A DNA stretch of 64,000 bases. Source: Eopsaltria australis. Taxonomy: Eukaryota > Chordata > Aves > Passeriformes > Petroicidae. The translations under genes and the position numbers were made by a program. The notes beneath the pieces are model-generated. The model was not told the DNA's origin and did not search any database. It saw nothing but the letters and a program-made list of their open reading frames with translations. Shown one piece after another: positions 36,984 through 48,600 of the stretch; the first letter of the stretch is position 1; every line of letters begins with the position of its first letter. The stretch spans positions 2,294,001-2,358,000 of the forward strand of contig JAVTVJ010000220.1 in NCBI GenBank assembly GCA_034509425.1, in the 5' to 3' direction.

Positions 36984-39900
36984 ATGGAGGACTTGGAAAA
37001 TAATACCACCGTCTTCTCTACCCTGAGATCCCTCAACAACTTCATTTCACAGCGTATGGAGGGAGCGTCTGGGCTGGCTACACCAGGATCAGCTCAAAGC
37101 TCCTTACAGATGCAGTACCAGCAGAGGATGCAGGTGAGGAGTCCTCATCTTGGTGACTCCTGCAGTATCCCTTCAGTGTGGTTGTGTGCTCCTTTTGATT
37201 CCAGGAGCTGGGAATTCCATTCATGTCTGACCATTGTTTCTGAAATTGGCGTTCTGAAATCGACACAAACTTAGTAAAGGAAGCTTGCTGTCAACACTCT
37301 GGAATCTTTTCCAGAATATATTTAATTTTTTTTATTTTACAGTGTCAGACTGATGTATTTCTATTTTGTAAAAGTTAAAGAATGGTCCTTTGAATTTATT
37401 CCCTGCTAGTTATATCTGTGTACCAGCTCAGGAAATTAAATTGTGAGTTATTTTCATATTGCTGAACAAAGGAGCTTTATATCTTAACATTTTTCTAGTA
37501 AGACACTTTGTTACCTTTTTTCAGGATTTAAAAGCTTCTTTGCCTGGACACATCCAGGAGACTTGCACTGAGCTGTGGCTTTGATATGCAAACCAGTTGT
37601 GCTTTCTTATCCACTTCTGTTTGGATCCACCTGGGTTATTTACTTTTTTCCCGTTAGCTGCTTCAGTCTCTTAAAGCATAAAGTAAATTGACATCTTAGA
37701 TCCCAGGGATTATTTATTAGGCTGGAATGAAGTTTTTCTATTCTGTGTCTTAACAGAATTTCTATTTCAGCCTCTAAGTACAAAATAAGTTTGCTTTTTT
37801 TTTAATGTAAATCTGCTTTGCATTTGGAATGTTGACAAAAATTCAAGAGTTTTCTGTCTGTGCTACATCTCTGTGGCAGCAGTAGCTGGAGGTTAGAGTC
37901 TCCATTAACTGTGTGTTGGATGTACATCACCAGGACCTGAGCAATGCTGGTAGTATTGTCTGTGCTCTGAGGTAATTTGAATGAAAAAATGAAGTTTAAT
38001 GTTGTAGAGGTCATAGAAAAAGGTGTTATTTTGCTCAGCAGTTACATTTTATCTGGAGCATGGTCTGTGCTTCTTTGGCTTGGGGAGTTCATAGTTAACT
38101 TTTTAGATAGAGAAGTAGATTTTGTCAGATTACATCTAAAGATTGATTGAGAAATTTTGACTTAAAAACCTGGAATTAATTTCTTTCCAATTCACCTTTG
38201 TTTGATGTGGGCTTCTGAGCCTGGTGTTGAACTCTTGGTTTCCTTATCTGCAGCTGGTGTGAGAGGTACCACAGGTTTGGTGATAGTTTGTAAAATGGCA
38301 AGTTAATGTCAGCTGAGCAGTATGGGGTGGGAGGCAGGATGATCTTGCTGTGCTGCTAATGGTGTGCAATATCCCTTTTCACACATGAACTGGCCAGCTG
38401 GAGGAACAGGCTGGGCAGATCCACTCCAAATCCCAGTTGCTGCAGGTGGAAAGGGAGAAGATGCAGATGGAGCTGAGCCACAAACGAGCTCGCATCGAGC
38501 TGGAGAAGGCAGCTAATACCAATGCCAGGAACTATGAGGTGAGTGGGATGTCTGCACATGGCTTGGAGCATTGGCCTAAGCCAGAACACGTGGAGAGCAT
38601 TTCCATCACTGGTTTGGTTTGGTTCAGGGATGTGCTCTCCACTTCTCACATGCTGTGCTTTGATTTGCAGTGGACTGTCTTGGAAGGTGCATAGTTACTC
38701 TTTTCTGGAGTGAAACTAAACTGAAAAATGCACTCCAGGAGCAAGCCTGGTTCTCCAACTGCTAATGGATACTGTCTTCAGAGCAGGGCTTCAGTGAATC
38801 TGGAATGTCAAGTTCCAGCAGCAGCAGATCTGCAGAACTGCTCTGCAGGTCCCCTCTCGGTGCCCTGCAAATATACGCAAGAGTGTGAACTTGAAGCCTC
38901 GTTAGGTTCACAGACTGATGATCTGATCACTGGAATCTGTTAGCTTAACACTGAAGTTGTCATGGGTAGCAGTAACAAAAGGGATTTGTTATTTGTTTCT
39001 CCCAGAAGTATTTAATAATTTTTCTCCTACAGGAGTTTAAACTTCTGCTGGCACAATTGCAAGCATTTGGTTTGTGTGACTGTAATTAATTGGAATGGCA
39101 GCAGTGCCAGCCATGCAGTGTCACGCAAGAGAGCCTGCACTGATAAAATACTGAGCCTCACTCAGGGACTGATAGTTTTTATTGGGTTCTGCTTTTCTGC
39201 CCACATATGTTTGCTTAATGATGTTACTGAAATAAGCTGTGGATCAGTGGCTTTTGTAGCATAATAAAAGTCTTCTGTGTGGGTGATTATTGAAAAAGAA
39301 ATCTGTAAAAAATAATAAGTATGTTTTGTTGTATTTTATGAGGATGCTGGGTGACAGATTTAGTGTGAGGTTGTGAAATAGGGAGTCCGTGACTCCTCTG
39401 AAGTCAGATGATGTGGGATTAAACCAGGAAGAGTTCAAACTGGAATGTAGCTGAGTCAGTCACAGAAACCCTTGAAATACTGGTACAAAGAAAGGGAGCA
39501 GCATTAATCCAGCACTGTGGTAATTACCCTGCTCAGATTCTGTTTTTCTGAGTCATGTGGATAAAGGTTTTAGGAACCTTACATTGCTTTGCATAATCCT
39601 TGCTTACTATGTAAATCCGTGTCTCCAGTTGCTTTGATTAGCAAAGCAATTTACTATGCATTTTTTTCAATAAATACCAATTAATTTGTGGTAGGAATAA
39701 ACTGAAATGGTATGTGAAAGGTCGTCAGACTCCAAAAATATTTATTGTATTAGTTGATAATATTTTCTTTGAAATGGCCTCATTTCCAGAAGTTGCTGAG
39801 GGAAGTTTGTCTTATTAACCCAACTGTTGAGATCTGAGTTTCTGAAAGTCAATTTGCTGTGCATAGGTCAGCTTTAAATTGGAGATTGAATGTTTTTGCT

Positions 39901-42900
39901 GGAGAGTGTGCAGTGGAGACTGTGAAGCCACATCTGTATTCTCATAGTCATGTCTTAGTGTAAGAGATTTGGGAAATTTGGTCTCTTAATTTTCCAGCTC
40001 TCTTTCCCTGGGTAATTCCTTGAGTAATTCCATTGAGTTGCTGCTGGTAAGATTTTTGTCCTTGCTAGGTTTAAGCTGTGGTCTGAGTAACTTTGCTTCA
40101 TGATGAAGCAGTTACCATTGGTGACCATGGTCATGGGGAATGAGGACAGAAGAATGAAAAGTGGCTTCACCTTTTCGCTGCTTTCTTCTTATGTCTCTTT
40201 GTGTTTTTTCCCTTGGCCAGCGAGAGGCCGACCGTAACCAGGAGCTGCTCACGCGCATAAAGCAGTACCAGGAAAGGGAAACAGAGGCTGAAAATAAACT
40301 GAAAGAACAAATGGAGATGAACAAAACTTATACAAGAAGAGCATGGAGACAATGAGTAAGAAGCTGCAAGAGAAGGAGAGCAAATTAGCCGAAGCTAATG
40401 AAGTAAGAACAGAGTAATTTTTAATGCATCCATAGCTTCAGGTGGCTTTGCGGTTCTTGTGACTTGAAAATGCCCTTTTTGATTAAAAAAACCGTCACAC
40501 AAAATAACTGGAACGCTGTGTTCATCACCTGGAAATGAATAAACCCTGGTGGTGTGTGTCTTTTCCGTCAAAGTTTAGAACCAAACCACGCCCAGACACA
40601 AGTGAGCAGGTCAGAAGGAGAAGAGATTCCTTAGACAAGCTGATACGAAGAAGGAGAAAAAAGTGTGAGGCAACATCCAGCATCTGGGTTCAGAAGTGTG
40701 AAGAAAAAGGACAGTGATGGAGGAGATAATATGGGAAAGTGTTCAGGGGAGTTGGGAGAATGGTAGAGTGGGTGACACCAACGTTATGAACAAAGTGTGT
40801 CTTCCTGAAGTGTCTTAAATGCCTGTGCATTCTACTGCAGCATGAATGCTTGGCTGACAGTTTCAGTTTATTGGGATGCCCAGACCATCTTCTCAAGCCT
40901 CAACCTTCTCAAAGATCATTATGGTTAAGTTCAGCTATTTAATTTGTAACTTCCCTGTTTAATTTGCTTTCTTGCACCAGTTGTGGATCAGCCATCACTA
41001 AGTCCTTAAGCCCTTCTCCTGTCTAGGTGTCACCGGAAATGTAGCTATGTGATAAAGGGGGTAAACAGATTTCATGTTCTGGTTATCAGGGATTAAAACC
41101 AGGGAGACAGTGATGGTGCATAAGAGAAACTAAACCCACCTGAAAGATATGGGTTAGTTCAGTTTCTGTGTCCTTTTATTTCCATTTCCATCAGTATCAA
41201 GATGAGAACCCAACCTGTCTCTCTGTGTGTTAGACACCTGACATGTAATGTTTTTGAGATTTTTCTCTTTTTCTCTGTTACAGGGAGCTGAGTAATGGCT
41301 ATTGGAAACAAAACTGTGAGCTTTTCTTTAGAGTTAATATATTTAGAAAAAAACATCATCTAACTTTAAAGTTTGATAGTTTTCATGCCAGTTTGAGGTC
41401 ACCCATTTAAGAGAGAATGTGAATGACAATTTGGAATGGCAAATGAAAGTGCAAAACTATTTTCTCTTGCATTTGTTTGTGGTAGGTTTACAGGTCTGAA
41501 GGTTTGCAGGAGTGTGGGACTGTTTCTATCATTCAGTATTAGTCCTTTTCAGTGGGAAATTATTTCTATCACCACTCATAATATCCAGCTTGGTGTGTCA
41601 CAGCCTTGTGTGTTTATGCTTTTTATTTTTCTCCCCATAATTCAGACAATCACTGTATTAAAAGGGAAAATATCAGATCTGCAATGGAATATAATCTGCA
41701 ATGGAATATAATGAACCAAGAGATGCAGATGACAAGCCAAGACTCTGAGAAGCAGGAACTGATGGAGCAGCTGGATGTTGAAAAAAAGTAAGCAAGGGAT
41801 GAATGACTGCAGGGAGAAAAAGGCAAATAGAACTTCACTCTTGTGCAGCTGTCATCACTCAGAAAACTTTCAACAGCGTTTGATTTCTGCTCTTCAAAGG
41901 GGTTCTTTGATCTGGGTGTGCAGGTTATAACCGTTGTTTGAAACCAACTCTGAGGTGCAATTTTAATTGTACCTTGAGGAAAAAAACCCACAAACTTGAG
42001 CTTTAAATCTCAGTGATGTTTGTGTTCCTGGTGCAAAGTTAACAGAAGGCACGAGAGTGGGAAAGGCTGATCTGAACATTATGGACCGAACAGAACAAAA
42101 ATATCAAACCTTAAATCACAGTGGAGGGGTAATTGAAAGTTACGAGTGTGTTTTTCCTTGCTTGCTGACTTCAACTCCTCAGTTTCAAAGTTTGGAGGTT
42201 TTGTTTACTCTGAGTGTATCTTTGTTGTTTTCAGAGTTAAAGTGGCTTGATTTTTGTTTTTTTTTTCTCAAGATGTATCTTTGTATTAAAATGAATGGAT
42301 ATTTTTGCCTCTAAATTGGAGGGAGCTGATATGAGTGTGAGACTGAAAGAGAAAATGTTGTTAGTGCTGCTTGACTCTGTTGGTCAGAGACTTCTGAAGG
42401 TGGGTTGTTTCTGGTACTGATTCCTGGGTGCTCAAGTGCCTCTTGTGTCTTCATCTAACAGGAAATGGCAGGAGGCAAGTCAGCAAATCCAGACACTGCA
42501 AGCAAGCCAGTCCTTACTGACAGAATATGAACAGAAGATTAAGGTAAGAAACTTTGTGACCTATACAAAGTTTTAGATTTTAATTCCTTCAGTGGAAGAA
42601 TAGAATGCTGCTTTTTAAAAAATTGTCTGTTGCAGAAGTAAAAGGTTAGTTTATCATACAAGTAGCTGAGTTGGTTGCTTGCAAGAGTTGAGCTTGGGTG
42701 GACCAGGCTATCTACAATTAGGTGTGACGTGGCACTTTGCCTTTGTTGTATCAGCTGATTGAAAAAACCCATTCTTTCTCTATAGAAAGGTGATTTATCT
42801 TAAGCAGTGCTCTGGAGGAATGCTCTTTTTGGTCTTGCGCCGCAGCACAATTTGCTCTGCAAAAGACTGCTTCTAGAGTCATCTTTTTTCAAATGGTGTC

Positions 42901-45657
42901 TGATGAGCCCAGCAGCTCCAGTTATTTTCTGCTTCCCAGAAAATCCTTCCTCTGCAGTTGTGTTTAGAAAGTGCAATTACTTGTAAAGCTTTCAAAACCA
43001 CACTAACTTAAATGTCAGTGTAGAGATGCTTTATGTTCTTCCAAATGAGCACACAGATTGGTGGGAGTGTCCTTTTCATTTGTCTTGTCTTCCTGGCAGA
43101 GGTAGATGTGGAGAATCACTTTGGTTTGAGCAGTGCTGACAGTGGTGTTGTCTTGCTGTAAACCCAGCCTGATTGCCAGCAAGGGCAGACCTTCCCCATT
43201 GAAATGAAAGGATGAAAAAACAGGATATTAGTCTGCAACACAGCCATAAATAATTTGGTTTTTTAGTGGAAAAACCCCCAACATTTACCTTAATGTTAAA
43301 ATGCACATTTGTGTTTCTTTCTGTACCTAATTCTTGCAGGCCATTCTCTCTGCATTTCATTGATGAAGGGATAGAGGACAAGAAAATCACAGATTTGGTT
43401 CAGTTGGTAGAAGAAGATCATTTTCATTGAGTAACTGAGGGATTTTGTTATGAGCTTGGGCTAAGCAGGTGTAGAGAAGAGACCAGCCCAGGTGTTACAA
43501 GTGCAACAAGAGTCATCCCTGCTTTGAGCATGGATTGGACCACATGACCTTCTGAGTTCCTTCCAACTTCATTCAAGTCCTTGATTTGAGCTCAAAAAGT
43601 GCAGTGCAGAAATAGCTCTTACAAATTCCAACTTACTCATTGCTGTCCTGTTCTCATGCCATGTTTTCCAGGATCTGGAGCACAAGTTGTCCCAGCAGGA
43701 GCATGATGCTTTAATTGTCAAGAACATGAAGGCAGAACTGGCTCGTTTCCCAAAAATGGAGCGCGAATTGCGCCAGCTCAGGGAGGAAAATGCCTACTTC
43801 AGGTGAAGGAAGGGTTCAGTTGCTGAGGGTTGTGTTCTTCTGGACATGCTACAGCTGCACTGTGTGCACTTTCACATCCCTCTTTAGGGTTTCCACATGG
43901 GAAAGCTCAGAAGGAAGTGTTCCATATAAATACTCCATATGAATTGAGTGGTGGTGTGGTGCTTACTAGGTGAGAGGATCTGACATAGTCTGAGGAATCT
44001 TCTTGAACACAGGAGCCTCACAGAATGTGCATTGATTGTTCTGGGTGGTGATTGCAGTTTGTTAGAACAAAATTCAATATTTAAAGGTAGTGATGAACTC
44101 CATACAGCCTGGGGAAAGAATATCCTGTAGGGAAAAGAGGCAGCTGAACATTTCTTTAATAACTGGTTTTGTTTAGCTGTTGTTATCACTGTTTTAAAGG
44201 CCTGTTGTTCCAGAATAGTGTTTAGAAAGTGTTTTATTTGAATTTCTAAAGCACTCTGATACAGCCATTGGTAGAGTAGGCTTTCTGGATTTCCAAATTG
44301 GCAGTCAATTTGGAAAATTAAATTAAATGTAATGTGAAATAAATTGCCTTTAAGTGTTGGGTGTTTTTTTGTTGTTGTTGTTTGTCTTTTTTTTAAATTA
44401 CATGAGTCATCTTGCCAGCTTTTTCTTTTTCTAAAATTAGGTAATTTTCCTAGGTTTTGGTCTTGTAATTATTTCATTATAATTTTAAATTGTTTATCTT
44501 GGAACTTTTTCTCATGCTTGTTTTTCTACACTGAACCATACCAACGGAGTAGAGGTCGTATGTTTTTATACAGTTTTGTCTCACCCTTGAATACCTTTAT
44601 TGAAGTAAAACCAAGCAGTGCTCTAAAGCCCACGTCTCTACTGCTTGCTGTGTTCCAGCCAGACTTAACAGCAGGGTTTGGAGTCTTTTGTTACCCTTAT
44701 TTTGACAAATAGTAAAGCAGACAAAAAACTTCAGTTTGTTTGGGTATAAGTAGGGTGGTACTTAGAGTAGAAAAAAAATTTCAGTAAAACTGTATTTTTT
44801 TTTGTAGCAGTGGCTTTGCAGTGGAGGTTATAGAAGTGAGTCAGTTGAATGTCAGTTCAATGTGATGATTCCCTTGGGATTCCTGTGTATCTGAAAGTTT
44901 GTGAAGGGGAATTGAGTTGCATGAATCTTTAGGAATTGTCTCTCTCTTCACCACAGGGAAATGAAAGAAAACAATGGTTTGCTTAAAGAGGAAGTGGAAG
45001 GTCTCCAAAGAAAACTGGAACGCTATGAGAAAATCCAAGCACAGCTAGTGACTGTGGAGTTGGAAAACGAGGTGAGGAGCTGGGACCATCTGGTGGATGA
45101 GCAGAACAGGAGTTTCCTTTAGTGCCTGTCCTGACTTTTAGGCTCTTCCTCTATTGTGTTACTTAAGATATGATACTTCTTCTAATTCATGGGTTTGAAC
45201 CAGACATTCCCAAAATGAAATGTCAGTGTGAGGGGAGTAAAAGGAAAAGTAAAAGGCAAAAGGATATCTACTGTTCAGCTGGTGATTTTTTGTAAAGAAT
45301 AATCTCGTCATAGTCATTTTAGCCTCGACGTTTCTCTTTTAGTTTTCTTTTGCTGGAAAGGCTTTTTCTGGTATTGAGCTCTGTCCAGACCTGGTGGTGT
45401 TAAACAGGTGTGTGGTAAGAACCTGGATACCCAGGGCTGCAGGATAACAAACCAAAAGTGCTGGGTAAGATCCGGAAATCCACAGGAGGCGAAGGAGTGA
45501 CACTGACTTTGAATGGAGGATTATGAGAAGACTCCGGGAAGTGAGCTGTTAGAACATTTGTCTGTGTCTAACTCTACTTTTAATCTTTACTTTAGAAGCT
45601 TCTGGGAAAATTACAAAGCTGGGAGAAACTGGACCAGAGCACTGGCTTGAATATCAG
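36984..45657 (+). CDS. MAD1L1: MAD1 spindle-checkpoint protein, 5' eight coding exons, frame broken
   Basis: MAD1 is the coiled-coil scaffold that brings MAD2 to unattached kinetochores and nuclear pores. Coding exons are 36984-37133, 38398-38538, 40221-40402, 41646-41787, 42462-42543, 43672-43802, 44957-45071 and 45596-45657. They start [20 protein letters not shown] and continue through heptad-rich coiled coil to a split Arg after GLNI, matching roughly the first 328 of about 718 human residues. The MAD2-binding and C-terminal RWD-like parts lie beyond the window. Six exons read cleanly with matching phases. The exon at 40221 has a frame lesion near 40329-40332 with a stop at 40353-40355, and the exon at 41646 carries a 17-base tandem duplication. 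These may be assembly errors or a true loss-of-function copy. Confidence 0.9.
40221..40402 (+). pseudogene. MAD1L1: MAD1L1 third coding exon with frameshift
   Basis: Flanking exons end and begin in phase 0 here, so the exon should be a multiple of three, but it is 182 bases. The frame reads [17 protein letters not shown]... up to MNKTY and then hits TGA at 40353-40355. From about 40332 the family sequence continues in another frame ([17 protein letters not shown]). Removing one TA from TATA at 40329-40332 restores 180 bases, or 60 codons, the length of the matching human segment. A missing A in the AAAA run at 40323-40326 would also restore the frame but would add a codon relative to human. 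Confidence 0.85.
41646..41787 (+). pseudogene. MAD1L1: MAD1L1 fourth coding exon with 17-bp tandem duplication
   Basis: The 17-base unit CTGCAATGGAATATAAT is present twice head to tail, at 41679-41695 and 41696-41712, without mismatch. The open frame runs [16 protein letters not shown] and then into the second copy, ending at TAA. With one copy the exon is 125 bases and reads on as [13 protein letters not shown], aligning without a gap to the human segment and giving the phase (AA|G) that the next exon needs. Confidence 0.9.
43505..43585 (+). mobile_element. CR1 LINE tail remnant
   Basis: A short degraded CR1 3' end lies in the MAD1L1 intron before 43672: ATGGATTGGACCACATGACC, then GAGTTCCTTCCAACTTCATT. 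The homology is short, so this is less certain than the other copies. Confidence 0.6.
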
Positions 45658-48600
45658 GTACGTGCTCACAGCTCTGGCAGGAAGTAAGACTTTTAAACCC
45701 TTTCTTAATCTTGTGACTGATCTCTTAAGTGTTGGTCATGCTTTCTTCCTATCCCTTCTTCATGTGGGAGCTCTTCTAGTACCTTTTATTACATATGAGA
45801 AGAAAATAAGATACTTTAAAGTAACTTCATGAACTAACATGCTAGAGCAGAACCTCATCTTGCTGTTGTTCCTTCATTCCATTCATTTCACATACCCAAC
45901 CCCAGAGCTGTGTCTGCACACTGCTGGGGTTGTTTTGAAATGCACATATGGTTTGGACACATCACTGCTTCATGTAAAAGATCCTCATGTTGCAGCTTGG
46001 GAAAGCCCCCTTAATTTTCTCAGTGTTTTCTGTTTGATAAGGATAACGAACCTTTTCCAGAGGCAGGCTGGTAGGTAGCATACTTGAGGTTCTCTCTTGC
46101 ATCTGCTGAGGATCTATACATTTAGATGAAGATGGAATTATGCTAAATCTCCTATGGTAAGATATGGATAGAAATTGTAGGAGTCCTTTTCACAAAACCT
46201 TTTGGAGTAAAAGCTTTTTACTTACCTCAAGCTGTTAAAGGTTTAACGAGGTAATTTCACAGTGGGAAAGAAATGGAACCAAGTGATTCTGCCTGTTGAG
46301 GTCTAATAACTCCTTCATTTAAAATCAGAATATTCACTGTGAAGTGCTAGTTTTGTGATTGGGCCATATTGTTTGGTGCTATTAATGGCACCTTCTACAG
46401 AAAGTGGAATTGCTCTTGAGGAAGATCATCTTTTCATGCAATTGGAGCAAGTGAGACTGGATGATTTCCCCCTCCCTCCCTTATTGTTATTTTTCCTTTT
46501 TTCTTCTTGCTCAGACTTCTTACAGCATGAATTACATTAATTTTTGGTCAGGGTGATGAAGATGATGAGGGATCATTGTTCTGGTGGGATCCTGGAGGAT
46601 GCTGTTGGTGACAGTTTGAGAAGAGTTAATTGCCCGTCTCATAGTAGAAAAGAAACAGGAACAAGTTGGCTGATTGTCCCAAAGAGCCAGAGCAATGTTC
46701 TGTTTGCTAATAACTAGATAAGAAAGGGAAAAGGGAATAAATTAGGATTTCTCATCTTTTCTTATCAGGTTCTTCATTGGTACAGAGGATGTGAGGGAAG
46801 TGCATGCAGCATGTGGCATTTTAGGAGAGGATGATTTTTCATTTCCTCCAGCACTTCCACAGGGCTTGTTCAGTGTCTGCTCTCAGTGGTTTCTGTTCAC
46901 TGATTGCCTGCTCCCAGCAGGCTTTTTGTCAGATTGGCTTATGATCAGCCCTTGCAGTGTAATTTAATGTAATAATACTTGGGAAGGAGGTGCAGCTTTC
47001 AGGAGTGTAGTGGTAATCCAACTGTTTTTAGTACTGGTCTCTTTTTGGTGACAATGGAAGAGTGTTTATAATTCTTCACCTTGTGGGGGGGAAAACAAGT
47101 TCATTAACAGTTGACTCTGGCTAATCTTATGTTTGCTCGTTCTGGATTCCACTTGTAAGCTCCTGGGCTTTCGTCTCTCTCATAACAGTGGAAACAAAGA
47201 CAACTGTAGCTCTGTAGCAAAATATCCCTGTGCTGCACAGTAGCCAGATAATAAAATAGAACACATCATATGTGTTGTATGTGGTTCATGTGTACACATT
47301 ATAAATCTATGTCATCTTTCTTGTGTTCAGTTCTATGTCCTTTGAGTTTCTTGAGCTTCTTGCTGCTTGCTTTGCAGTATAGTTAGCTCTCACTTTTATT
47401 CTGTCTTTTTTTGTGTGTTACTGTTATGCTGCCAGGGGTTTTCATACATCTGTCATGTGTTGCTTTGACTTGATATTTCTGCTGTAGAATTGGTTTCAGC
47501 TGTAAAGGGAGAAAAACCACAAAACGTTTAAAATTCTTGCTCTCTGAGTAGAAAGTTTTTACTTATTTTGGAGTGCACTGTCCTACAGAAGGATAGTTAC
47601 ACATGGCTTTTTTAGGACTGTTATTAGGAAAGAGTTGTCTTGAGAAAATGAGCTTGTTGTACTCTTTCTCTCCAGGATGTGCTGATGTAGTTTTTGTTTC
47701 TTCAAAACCCAGTATTTGTGTGAGTTGTTGACCGTCTTCACTGACAAACCGTGTTAATCTGTTGTTTTTTCAGCTTTGGACTATTAGCTTAGAGGTATTT
47801 TCCAGCAGTTCCTGCCATTAAACAGTTACTGGATTTTAACAGAAAAATCCTTGGGCGAGGTTTTGGGTGCCAGCGGTGGCTTTATTTGGGTGCCAAAACA
47901 CAGAACTCCCACGAGATGGCGCCCGTTCTCCTGCAGGGAAGGAACGGGATGGATTCAGCCCGGTGTGAATCCTCGGCTTTGGGAAGGGGCTGCTCGTAAC
48001 CGCTGCTGGCACAACTTTTAAACTCTCTTTACTGCTGCCTGCATGCAGTCACCATCTCCTTGCCCAGTACTCAGGTCTGGAACTTGGTGTGGAAATGGTT
48101 TATGCCGATTTCTCTAATGGAATATGGAACAGCATTTTTCTAACTCACTCTGTAAACATCATGTTTAGACCACAAATTCTTCATTTTGTCGTGTTTAGTA
48201 GGAGTTCTCCACAGTCTGGCTCTTTTCTCCCCACCCCAAGCCTTAGAATTGCATTCTCTGAGCAGCACCATTACTGTTTTGCCTTTCCCTTCTGCACCAT
48301 GTAGAAGATGCCCAAATAAAAAATGAGGGTTCTTGTTCTGTGAGCTATTAATCTAAATAATCCTGTTTTGCTGCTGTTTGTCTGTGTTTGGCTGATATTG
48401 TTTTTGTCCTCTAATGAATTAGGCAAGTGATTTGCTATCTGTAAATAGATATACCCTGGAGTACTGAGTGATGCAAAAAGATGTGCATCAGGTATTTGTT
48501 AAAGCTGAGGCAGTAACTCACATCCTGAAGGTACTGATAGCCATTGATAGCAGCTGACAAGGTTTAATGCTAAATTTGTCTTTGTGTAATTCCGTAAGTG

